6,320 nucleotides of DNA from positions 1-6,320 of the forward strand of contig QHYO01000277.1 of the NCBI GenBank assembly GCA_003224135.1. The letters are read 5' to 3'. Numbering within the stretch: the stretch's first letter is position 1; the number at the start of each line of letters is the position of its first letter. The position numbers and the translations under genes were made by a program. This stretch comes from Acidobacteriota bacterium. GTDB taxonomy: Bacteria; Acidobacteriota; Terriglobia; Acidiferrales; UBA7541. Of the stretch, positions 1-6,232 are shown piece by piece. Under the pieces are notes generated by a model. It ran no database searches. It was not told the origin of the DNA and saw only the letters and a list, made by a program, of their open reading frames with translations.

Positions 1-1980
1 CGTGGATTGAAAACCGAGCGAGCCGGTGGTGCAAGTTGCGCTGGTGCTCCCGCTCGGACAAGGAATGGGAATCACGAAGAAGGGCCGATTCACTTGGTAG
101 CCCAGATCAACGCGAATCGGACCTACCGGTGTACCGTAGCGCACGCCCACCCCCACGGTGTGCGAAAAGTAGTTCAGCTCGTTTGTACAGTTGAACAGGC
201 ACTGCTTCGGATTTGCAGGATCGAAAATTGGTTTCGGCGAGGTCCAGCGCAGCGTGATGCGATTCACTTTGCTATACACGTTTCCACCGTCATAAAACAG
301 TGTTCCCCCGAGACGATTGCCGACGTAAGGCAATCGCAACGGAAAACGAAACTCCTGATTGAAGACGAGCATCGCCTGTCCGCCAACTGGAAAACCCGTT
401 TGTGCATCACGCGGGCCAGCCTGGTTCAGAGCAAATCCGCGCAAGGAAGTGCCGCCTCCTGCAAAGAATCGCTCCGGGAGCGGAATAAGCTGTGGCAGCG
501 GCTCCTGAGTCTGGGCGGGAAATGTAAGGGTCACCGTATCTCGATAGGGCGCCAACACACCGATACGAAACGATCGCGCAAAGCTGAATCGCCGCTTGAT
601 TGGATGATAGGAGGAGTTCTGATACAAAGATCGAAGGAAGCTGGCGCTGGAGCCGAGATAAGTGTCCGCAATACCGAAATCGGCGCTGTTCAGCCACCCT
701 CTGGTGGCATCGGCGGGATTGTTGCGCGTGTCGCGGACCCAGGTAGTGCTGAATTGCGAAACGAGCGTGGGTTGTTGGAAAAGCGGAATTTCCTCGGGGG
801 GAATATTCAGATTAGAAACGAGTACCTTCCGAAAGCTATAGCGATAGAGCAAAGTCGTGCGGGAGGAAAAGTGATCAGTCAGTTGTATGGAACCCTCGTA
901 GCGTGACTCGGTAAACGTATTGATATCTTGCGTTTTTTCAACGAATGCCGTTGCTTGAGAACTAAAATGCGAATTGCCAAAGGTGTTTGGTACGCTGTAG
1001 CCGAGCAGCGCGCGCCCCTGAAGAGTACTGCCGCGCAGCTTCAATGAAAGAGAATCCGCCCGACCGGTGAGGTTCAGCTTGGTGATCTCCAAAATACCGC
1101 GTGGCGCGGCCTGCACTTCTCCTCCTGTGGGATTGGTTGTGCTGGCAAGGCGCTGCACTTCAAATCCACCGCCATAGGCAATCGTGTAACGTTTGGCTTC
1201 CTCGACGAGCACGACAATGTCCTTTGTGGGCTCTGTCCCTGTAGGATTTTGCGGCGCGATGGTGACGCGATTGAAGACGCCCAGGTTATAAAGTCGGCGT
1301 TGTGAGTCCACCACTTGTCCTTCGCGGAGCGGCGCCTCTGGTTTGACCTGTACTTCACGCCGAATCACGCCTTGCCTGGTGTGATCATAGCCGGTGATCA
1401 GAACGCGGCGCGTGTGGACTTGTTGTCCCTCGTGAATGATGTAGACGAGGCGCACGGCATTTTGCACAACTGGAGCGGTCTTTCGTTCGGCGCGGGTTTC
1501 GCTCGTCTTGTCCTGGAGCTTGCCCGCCGGATTGCTGTTTTGGGAAGCAGCCTGTTCCTCAACAGGCTCGGAGTGCGATTCGAATGTCGCCTCTGGAAAT
1601 CCTTCATTGAAATACCGCGCCAGAATGTTTGCGCGATCCGTCGACACGTTAAATTCCGAATACGGCTGCCCTTGCAAAGATGCGATGACGGCAAGCAACT
1701 CCGGCGTCTCGAAAGCGTGATTTCCTTCGATTTTCAAATCGGCCACCCGAGTCTGCACGCCTTCGGACACCACAAAGCGGATCAACAGGTCACCCTGTTT
1801 CTTTCCATAGTTGTCTTCGACTTGCGCGGCTACCGTCGCGGCGGGAAACCCGTTAGCGCGGTACAAGTTCTCCATGGACTGCCTGTCGCCTTCCAAAATG
1901 CGTCGGCTGAATGTACCGCGCGATCCAAAAGCGGCCTTGTAAATTTGCAAGCGGCCGGAGAGCAGTTCCTTATCGAGTAG
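1..1980 (-). CDS. BamA/TamA-family outer-membrane protein, C-terminal part (POTRA 5-7 and barrel), cut by left edge
   Basis: This is the downstream half of an Omp85-type protein, a family that inserts or moves proteins at the outer membrane. The frame is open from 1980 to base 1 (660 codons, no stop) and continues off the window. In order it shows the rest of a POTRA module (1980-1747, with YRANGF), a complete POTRA module with an IEGN strand (about 1750-1430), and a last one (about 1430-1195, with RRLYNLGVFNRV). The barrel starts near EEAKRYTIAYGGGFEV (about 1200). The barrel signature FFAGGGTSLRGF is at 468-433; its RGF is the conserved loop-6 motif of BamA/TamA/FhaC. The last visible strands (GVGVRYGTPVGPIRVDLGY) are typical of the end of the barrel, so only a few dozen residues should be missing. 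The POTRA module at about 1750-1430 carries a polar low-complexity insert (about 1570-1460). No start codon belongs here: this is the same gene as the 2999-1830 frame, separated from it by a frame break. Confidence 0.88.
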
Positions 1981-2999
1981 CTGATGACTTGTTCTTGACC
2001 CTTCCAGCTCTTGGTTTGCACTTCGCGCACTGCTGATGCGTATTCCACGCTCGCATCGAAATACCCTTCTCGTTCGAGACGCTCTCGAATGTTTCGCTTC
2101 CCTTCCTCAAGAAGGTCCGGGTCAACTGCCCCTTCCTGATAGATGGGAATCAATTTTTTCAACTCACCTCTGGAGAATTTCGCGCCGGCAACTTCAACCT
2201 TTACCCGAGCACCTTCTGAAACATCAAGCGTGAGATCCACGGTATTTTTTGCGCTGTCGTATGTGCCTCGGCGCACCGCGGCGCGGCCGCTCAGCTGGCC
2301 CTTTTTAACGAGGAATTTGCGTATGCGGCTTGTGCCGTTCTGTATTTTGACGCTGGTAATTTCCTTGCCAGCCTTTAATTTGAACCTCGAAGCAATTTCG
2401 CTGTCCGGGTATTCGGTATTGTTTGTCAGATGGATCGCGCCAACTCGAACACGCGCGCCTGGGTCAATTGAAACCACCACATCCATCTGATGTTCGGCAG
2501 GGTGAGGACGCAACAGGCGCGCCTTGAGACGGTCCAGAGCTTCGTCCAGGGTCTGTTTGCGAAAGGCATCGCCGAGCGTGATTTGCATGGCGGCAGCCGC
2601 AGACGCTTCGCTCGGCGGCGGTTTTAGGCCAACTACGATGACCTGGTTGAAGAAGAGATTTTCGCGGACCACGAAATCAACGCAAATCCCGCCCTCCACG
2701 CGCTCAGAAATGGCTCGAATGTCGGAATAAACGCCAGTCCGGTAGAGAGATTTAAGGCTGGCTGCGACCTTTTCGCGATCGAGAGGTTTGCCGACTTCCA
2801 CCGAGATGGCTGAGGTTGAAGCCTCGAGGACTTTCCCATCCTCGCTCACGATTCGGACTTCGCCGACCACTGGCGCCTGGTCCGCAGGCGATGGATTTTG
2901 CGCGCCGATTTTTTGGGCCAAAACGCTTGAGGGCACTCCTCCGCAAAGGAACGCCGCGAGCACCGCGCCGCAAAGCCTTCTCACACAATCCGCCCTCAT
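1830..2999 (-). CDS. BamA/TamA-family outer-membrane protein, N-terminal part (signal peptide, POTRA 1-4), frameshifted
   Basis: This is the upstream half of the same Omp85-type gene. Residues 1-28 form a signal peptide: charged start, hydrophobic AVLAAFL core, cleavage likely after VLA. POTRA-like modules follow at about 45-115 (SLYRTGVYSDI), 116-185, 186-263 and 264-340 (LEREGYFDASVEY). Homology to the family stops at about residue 340 (VISY). The last 49 residues to the stop at 1830 are Cys/Arg-rich and look out of frame, while the correct continuation lies one frame over from 1980. The second module seems to lack its middle beta-strand around residue 164. The ATG at 2999 has a GGGAG only 1 base away. 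An in-frame GTG at 2984 has GAGGG at 8 bases and still leaves a good signal peptide, so it may be the real start. The gene is transcribed away from the E1-like gene. Confidence 0.85.
   Translation of the reverse strand: MRADCVRRLCGAVLAAFLCGGVPSSVLAQKIGAQNPSPADQAPVVGEVRIVSEDGKVLEASTSAISVEVGKPLDREKVAASLKSLYRTGVYSDIRAISERVEGGICVDFVVRENLFFNQVIVVGLKPPPSEASAAAAMQITLGDAFRKQTLDEALDRLKARLLRPHPAEHQMDVVVSIDPGARVRVGAIHLTNNTEYPDSEIASRFKLKAGKEITSVKIQNGTSRIRKFLVKKGQLSGRAAVRRGTYDSAKNTVDLTLDVSEGARVKVEVAGAKFSRGELKKLIPIYQEGAVDPDLLEEGKRNIRERLEREGYFDASVEYASAVREVQTKSWKGQEQVISYSIRNCSPAACKFTRPLLDRAVHSADAFWKATGSPWRTCTALTGFPPRR
1977..1986 (-). other. Frame break inside the POTRA-barrel gene
   Basis: Reading the minus strand, the frame used from 2999 gives sensible POTRA sequence up to EQVISY (about 1977). 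The frame starting at 1980 gives sensible POTRA sequence from LLDKELLSGRLQIY onward. Joining the two requires a missing length of 1 modulo 3. By family pattern the first beta-strand of the fifth POTRA module (a stretch of the form ..RGxRRxVxxVxFxGNxYF) is absent between them. That fits a loss of about 58 or 61 bases better than a single-base error. The sequence alone cannot distinguish a real mutation from an assembly error. Confidence 0.75.
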
Positions 3000-3072
3000 G
3001 CTCCCACAATCGCTCAGACGAAGCGTAGCACAGGGGCGTTGCCCGCCTCGCGCTCTTTGGGTCTATTATGGT
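3000..3072. promoter_or_regulatory. Divergent promoter region, weakly defined
   Basis: This short gap separates the start of the minus-strand POTRA-barrel gene from the plus-strand E1-like gene, so promoters for both should lie here or slightly inside the flanking genes. The only AT-rich patch is at 3062-3070. It reads TATTAT on the plus strand (3064-3069) and CATAAT on the minus strand (3070-3065), each one mismatch from a -10 hexamer. A TTGCCC at 3039-3044 could be a poor plus-strand -35 with a 19-base spacer. I found no convincing -35 for the minus strand. If the plus -10 is real, transcription would begin near 3076, downstream of the GTG at 3073. Confidence 0.3.
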
Positions 3073-4140
3073 GTGGACGCGCGGCTCGCTCCGAAGAGGT
3101 TACTCGTCCTGCCTATTAACCCCGTTTCTGAAAGATACTCTCGCCAAATTCTCTTTGCCGGCATGGGCGAGGAAGGCCAGCGCAAATTGCTGGCATCGCG
3201 CGCTGTCATTGTGGGTTGCGGCGCCATCGGTGCTTCTGCGGCCCAGTTGCTTGCGCGGGCCGGAGTGGGACGACTTCGTGTCGTCGATCGCGACTTTGTC
3301 GAGCCTTCCAACCTGCACCGGCAGGCGCTTTTCGACGAAAATGATGCCCGCGAGGCGCTGCCAAAGGCTGTGGCAGCGGAAGCCAAGCTTCGACAGCTGA
3401 ATTCGGAGATCGAAATCGAGGGTGTGGTTTCTGACGTCACTCCGCGAAATATCGCCGAACTCCTCGAGAGTTTTGACTTGATCCTCGACGGCACCGACAA
3501 CTTTGAAACGCGATTCCTGATCAACGACTTTGCGGTTCATTCTGACAAACCCTGGATCTATGCGGCGGCGGTTGGCAGCTATGGCCTGACGTGCGCGATT
3601 CGCCCGGGAACGACGGCTTGTCTGGCGTGCATAGTTGAAACTCCTCCTGCGGGCTCGATGCTGGAGGAAACCTGCGACACCGTAGGTGTCTTGGGGCCCA
3701 TAGTGAACCTCGTGGCCTCGCTTGAAGTCGCAGAGGCGCTAAAAATTCTGTCCGGCCATAGCGAAGCGCTGCACAATCTCCTCCTGTCCTGCGACGTTTG
3801 GAGCGGCCGAATGCAGTCCATTGCAGTCGCGCGCAACCCGAACTGCCGCGCCTGCGTTCGCCGTGAACACTCCTACCTGGAAGGAGAATCGCAGCCACAT
3901 ATCACACTGTGCGGCCGCGATTCCGTGCAGATTCACGAGCGCAGGCGCTCGCTCGATCTTGCCGCGCTTGCCCTAAAGCTTTCCGTCGCAGGCGTCGCGG
4001 TAAAGAAAAACGACTTTCTGCTGAAATTTGGTGTCCCACCGTACGAGATGACCGTCTTTAGCGATGGCCGCGCAGTATTGAAAGGTTCGACGGACCCAGC
4101 CGTCGCCCGCTCGCTCTACGCACGTTACATCGGAACATAG
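3073..4140 (+). CDS. ThiF/MoeB/HesA-family E1-like adenylyltransferase
   Basis: Enzymes of this family use ATP to adenylate the C-terminal glycine of a small ubiquitin-like sulfur carrier (ThiS, MoaD or similar) in the cytoplasm. Counting GTG 3073 as residue 1, the family start RYSRQILFAGMGEEGQ is at 21-36 and the nucleotide-binding loop GCGAIG at 48-53. The acidic end of the second strand is D72, and DFVEPSNLHRQ (74-84) holds the arginine finger. GTDNFETR follows. Two CXXC pairs (C183/C186 and C258/C261) form the zinc site, and C201 in ETCDTVGVLGP matches the conserved cysteine of ThiF. A C-terminal extension (LCGRDSVQI ... VFSDGRAVLKGSTDPAVARSLYARYIG) is typical of one subgroup. The 355 residues are normal length. 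The start is uncertain: GTG 3073, a CTG at 3109 with AAGAGG 9 bases upstream, or ATG 2998 are all in frame. No thiS, moaD, thiG or moa gene is visible, so thiamine, molybdopterin or another sulfur-transfer role cannot be chosen. Confidence 0.9.
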   Translation: MDARLAPKRLLVLPINPVSERYSRQILFAGMGEEGQRKLLASRAVIVGCGAIGASAAQLLARAGVGRLRVVDRDFVEPSNLHRQALFDENDAREALPKAVAAEAKLRQLNSEIEIEGVVSDVTPRNIAELLESFDLILDGTDNFETRFLINDFAVHSDKPWIYAAAVGSYGLTCAIRPGTTACLACIVETPPAGSMLEETCDTVGVLGPIVNLVASLEVAEALKILSGHSEALHNLLLSCDVWSGRMQSIAVARNPNCRACVRREHSYLEGESQPHITLCGRDSVQIHERRRSLDLAALALKLSVAGVAVKKNDFLLKFGVPPYEMTVFSDGRAVLKGSTDPAVARSLYARYIGT

Positions 4141-4193
4141 TTCGTCCGACAAACCATTCCTGAAATTTTACGGAATCGCTGAAGGCTCTAGGA

Positions 4194-4541
4194 CTAGCGG
4201 AATGCGCCGCTGCGCCCGGGTGAGGAACGCATATTGGCGCGATCGAGATTCTCGCGCAGATTCATCAGGGTCAGAAAAGTGCTCAGGATGCGGGCCTTCA
4301 GATCGTCGGTCAGCGGCATTCCGCTGGTCGCCACCCGTGCTAACTTCTCGCCGCTTTCCGTGATGAACCGCATGATTTCGCGCTGCCGTTCGTGCGGAGC
4401 ATTGCCCAGGGCAGTCTCCCTGCGCATCTCCGAGCAGCTGGTTTCGAGAGAAAGGGTGTAGTGCAGCACGCAAAGTTTCTGCCCCTCGAGGGCGGCTGGC
4501 GCGGTGCTTTTGCAACCTGCAATCTGGCAGGGGATAGGCAT
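4194..4541 (-). CDS. Small conserved-type protein with CX4C/CX2H putative zinc motif
   Basis: I do not recognise this gene by name. From ATG 4541 it codes for 115 residues. The N-terminus holds CQIAGC (C5, C10) and LCVLHY (C24, H27), a CX4C-X13-CX2H arrangement that looks like a small zinc-binding knuckle. The rest is mostly polar and predicted helical (ERQREIMRFITESGEKLARV, then DDLKARILSTFLTLMNLRENLDRA), ending in a short Ser/Gly/Arg-rich tail. There is no signal peptide or membrane segment. The frame is open upstream to an ATG at 4673, but those 44 extra residues are low-quality and would reach the argR promoter, so the shorter form is preferred. No clear Shine-Dalgarno precedes 4541. It converges on the E1-like gene with 53 bases between the stops. 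Acidobacterial genomes carry small proteins of this general type, but the function is unknown. Confidence 0.65.
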   Translation of the reverse strand: MPIPCQIAGCKSTAPAALEGQKLCVLHYTLSLETSCSEMRRETALGNAPHERQREIMRFITESGEKLARVATSGMPLTDDLKARILSTFLTLMNLRENLDRANMRSSPGRSGAFR

Positions 4542-4666
4542 TTTCGTGTCTACAACAAAAGGTAACAACACCCGACTCGGAAAAGCCAGCGAAGTCCGTT
4601 TTCCATGTGCGCTTGGCGTCAGCCTGCCCTCTCGGCCAGATGGCGTAAGCGATTCGCACAAAAGGG

Positions 4667-4696
4667 TTGACAATATTATTCAGGTCACTGTATTTT
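4667..4696 (+). promoter_or_regulatory. Sigma70-type promoter of the argR-argC-argB cluster
   Basis: A perfect -35 hexamer TTGACA is at 4667-4672 and a TATTTT -10 at 4691-4696, with an 18-base spacer. Transcription would start near 4703, about 23 bases before the argR ATG. The palindrome at 4688-4703 covers the -10 and the predicted start point, so binding there should block RNA polymerase. Confidence 0.65.
4669..4682. promoter_or_regulatory. Possible upstream ARG half-site
   Basis: This stretch ends in a perfect ATTCA half-site (4678-4682). The left arm is poor, although a TGA lies at 4668-4670. The centre of this 14-base register is 20 bases from the centre of the main palindrome. ArgR hexamers usually bind paired boxes about two helical turns apart, so it could be the weak partner. 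It overlaps the -35. Confidence 0.35.
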
Positions 4697-4703
4697 TATA
4701 CAG
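4688..4703. promoter_or_regulatory. ARG-box-like operator (ArgR binding site)
   Basis: CTGTATTTTTATACAG is a perfect inverted repeat with 6-base arms and a TTTT centre. Its core TGTAT-TTTT-ATACA matches the classical ARG box pattern TGAAT-WWWW-ATTCA at 12 of 14 positions, with the mismatches symmetric. It lies directly upstream of argR and over the likely -10 element, the expected place for autorepression by the ArgR-arginine complex. Confidence 0.7.
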
Positions 4704-4708
4704 GAGGC

Positions 4709-4722
4709 TGAATATTTAGCGA
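4709..4722. promoter_or_regulatory. Possible downstream ARG half-site
   Basis: This stretch begins with a perfect TGAAT half-site (4709-4713), and its right arm is degenerate. Its centre lies 20 bases downstream of the main palindrome's centre, mirroring the upstream half-site. The same bases belong to the imperfect palindrome GCTGAATATTTAGC at 4707-4720, so the match may instead reflect an RNA hairpin. Confidence 0.3.
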
Positions 4723-4725
4723 AGC

Positions 4726-5199
4726 ATGGGAAGCGCAAAAACATTTCGGCACGGTCAGAACCTGCGGCTCGTCACGTCCGAGCGCATCGCAAATCAGGAA
4801 GAATTGCGCCGCCGCCTTTGGACCCAGCGTCTCCGCGTCACCCAGGCGACCCTTTCCCGTGACCTGCAGGAGCTGAAGCTCGTGAAAACACCGGAAGGCT
4901 ACCGGCCCGCTTCGGCGCTTCCGGAGGAAACGGCGCCGATTCCTCCGCTCGCCAGGGCGCTTGGCGAATTCCTGCTCGATATTCGCCCGGCGGAAAATCT
5001 GCTGGTGCTGAAGACGCCGCCGAGTGGCGCGCAGCCACTTGCTGCCGCAGTGGATGGAGCGAAGTTCCCGGAAATTGCCGGCACCATCGCCGGTGACGAC
5101 ACTGTGCTCATCATCACGCCCAACAAGCGCCAGCGTGAATCGCTTCAACAGAAAATCGAATCGTTCGTGGGCCGCCCGCTGCGCAGCCGCGCTTCATGA
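4726..5199 (+). CDS. argR: Arginine repressor ArgR
   Basis: This is the arginine-sensing transcription regulator, acting as a hexamer that binds ARG boxes when L-arginine is present. Residues 8-62 form the winged-helix DNA-binding domain: QEELRRRL, then the hallmark recognition helix VTQATLSRDLQEL (38-50), then LVK..EGYRP. After a Pro/Glu linker (about 63-76), residues 88-150 form the arginine-binding oligomerisation domain, with SGAQPLAAAVD (100-110) and GTIAGDDT (119-126). Asp124/Asp125 correspond to the arginine-contacting acidic pair. The 157 residues are normal family length. An in-frame TAG at 4717 rules out an earlier start, so ATG 4726 is well supported. Oddly, the only strong Shine-Dalgarno (AGGAGG, 4702-4707) is 18 bases away; a small hairpin between them may shorten the effective distance. 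The gene heads the cluster, one base ahead of argC, and is probably autoregulated by the palindrome at 4688-4703. Confidence 0.95.
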   Translation: MGSAKTFRHGQNLRLVTSERIANQEELRRRLWTQRLRVTQATLSRDLQELKLVKTPEGYRPASALPEETAPIPPLARALGEFLLDIRPAENLLVLKTPPSGAQPLAAAVDGAKFPEIAGTIAGDDTVLIITPNKRQRESLQQKIESFVGRPLRSRAS

Positions 5200-5200
5200 A

Positions 5201-6232
5201 ATGAAAGATCCACAAAACATCGCGGTGATAGGTGTTTCCGGCTATACGGGATTTGAACTGGCCAAAATTCTTTTGCGCCATCCCCAAGCAAAGTCGCTGA
5301 CCTTTTATGTGCGCGCTGCGCAGGGAAGCCATTGTTTGAGCGAGCTGTTTCCGCGACTCCGCGGCTGGGGGCAAGCTCCGGTTCGCGCGCTCTCGGTGGA
5401 TGCAATCGCTCGAAGCGAAGCCGGTACGGCATTTCTTGCTACGCCCCATGAAGTTTCGGCAGAACTGGCGCCGCAGCTCTTGGACGCGGGGCTTCGAATC
5501 ATTGATCTGAGCGGCGCGTTTCGATTTCGCAATGCGGAAACATTTCGCCAGTGGTACCGGCTGCCCACGCCGCATGCAGCGCGGCTCAGCGAAGCGGTGT
5601 ATGGCTTGCCTGAGTTTTACTCGGAGCAAATCGCGCACGCGCGGCTCATTGCAAATCCAGGTTGCTACGCCACGAGCGTGATCCTCGCTGTCCGTCCCCT
5701 TGCGGATGCGGGCTATATCGGGTCGGGTTCAAGTGTCGTTTGCGATTGCAAATCCGGCGCGACCGGCGCGGGCAAAGAGCTGCGGCGCGATTTGCAGTTC
5801 GCCGAGCTCGCTGAAAATTTCAAGGCTTACAATCTTTTTTCGCATCGCCACACACCCGAGATTACAGAACATACCGGCTTGCCGGAATCGCAGGTGGTCT
5901 TCTCCACCCATTTGCTTCCGCTGGCGCGCGGAATTCTTTCCACCATCTACGTGACGCTGGGCGAACCGCAATCTGCTGAAAGCGTCGAATCGCTCTTCCG
6001 CAAAACCTACGCTGGCCGGCCTATGATGCGCATCTGGAAGGCAGGCACTCTCCCGGAGCTTCAGCACGTAGCACACACCAATTTCGCAGACATCGGTTTC
6101 GCGCTCGATTCGTCAGGTCGCCGTCTGGTGATCGTTTCATGCCTGGACAATCTCGGAAAGGGCGCGGCCGGCCAGGCAGTACAGAATTTCAATCATCTTC
6201 CAGGAGTTGAGGAGCAAACGGGACTGCAATGA
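5201..6232 (+). CDS. argC: N-acetyl-gamma-glutamyl-phosphate reductase ArgC
   Basis: This cytoplasmic enzyme carries out the NADPH-dependent reduction of N-acetyl-glutamyl-5-phosphate to the semialdehyde, the third step of arginine synthesis. The N-terminus has the Rossmann loop GVSGYTG, followed by FLATPHEVS and IDLSGAFRF. The catalytic cysteine is C155 in the invariant NPGCYAT. CKSGATGAGK is next, and HRHTPEI (215-221) holds the active-site histidine H217. The end has the conserved CLDNLGKGAAGQAVQN. At 343 residues it is normal length. The start at ATG 5201 is 1 base after the argR stop. A neighbouring out-of-frame ATG at 5196 reads ATG AAA TGA, with its stop overlapping the argC start, so translation by coupling or reinitiation is likely; no strong Shine-Dalgarno is seen. 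The stop overlaps argB as ATGA. The frame is open further upstream inside argR, but that stretch is a shadow. Confidence 0.97.
   Translation: MKDPQNIAVIGVSGYTGFELAKILLRHPQAKSLTFYVRAAQGSHCLSELFPRLRGWGQAPVRALSVDAIARSEAGTAFLATPHEVSAELAPQLLDAGLRIIDLSGAFRFRNAETFRQWYRLPTPHAARLSEAVYGLPEFYSEQIAHARLIANPGCYATSVILAVRPLADAGYIGSGSSVVCDCKSGATGAGKELRRDLQFAELAENFKAYNLFSHRHTPEITEHTGLPESQVVFSTHLLPLARGILSTIYVTLGEPQSAESVESLFRKTYAGRPMMRIWKAGTLPELQHVAHTNFADIGFALDSSGRRLVIVSCLDNLGKGAAGQAVQNFNHLPGVEEQTGLQ

Noticed and set aside
7..906. A 299-codon open frame on the plus strand
   Set aside because: It lies exactly antisense to the barrel-coding frame, its protein is Arg/Gln-rich with no recognisable domain, and the opposite strand has clear Omp85 motifs.
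1315..1980. A 221-codon open frame on the plus strand
   Set aside because: It is antisense to POTRA modules with good family motifs and shows no domain of its own.
2788..3072. N-terminal extension of the E1-like frame upstream of 3073
   Set aside because: It is antisense to the signal peptide and first POTRA module of the divergent gene, and the extra residues resemble no E1 family member.
4156..4176. Possible terminator between the convergent genes (ATTCC...GGAAT)
   Set aside because: The stem has only 5 base pairs with an 11-base loop and no following T-run, so it is too weak to call.
4168..4659. An alternative 163-codon minus-strand frame over the small Cys/His gene
   Set aside because: The sequence is Arg-rich and domain-free, whereas the frame at 4541-4194 has an ordered Cys/His motif and amphipathic helices.
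5024..5200. argC starting inside argR at an upstream in-frame ATG
   Set aside because: The residues before 5201 are a shadow of the ArgR arginine-binding domain, and the canonical ArgC N-terminus begins just after ATG 5201.
5114..5638. A 174-codon minus-strand frame inside argC
   Set aside because: It is a shadow of argC, whose plus-strand frame carries all catalytic motifs.
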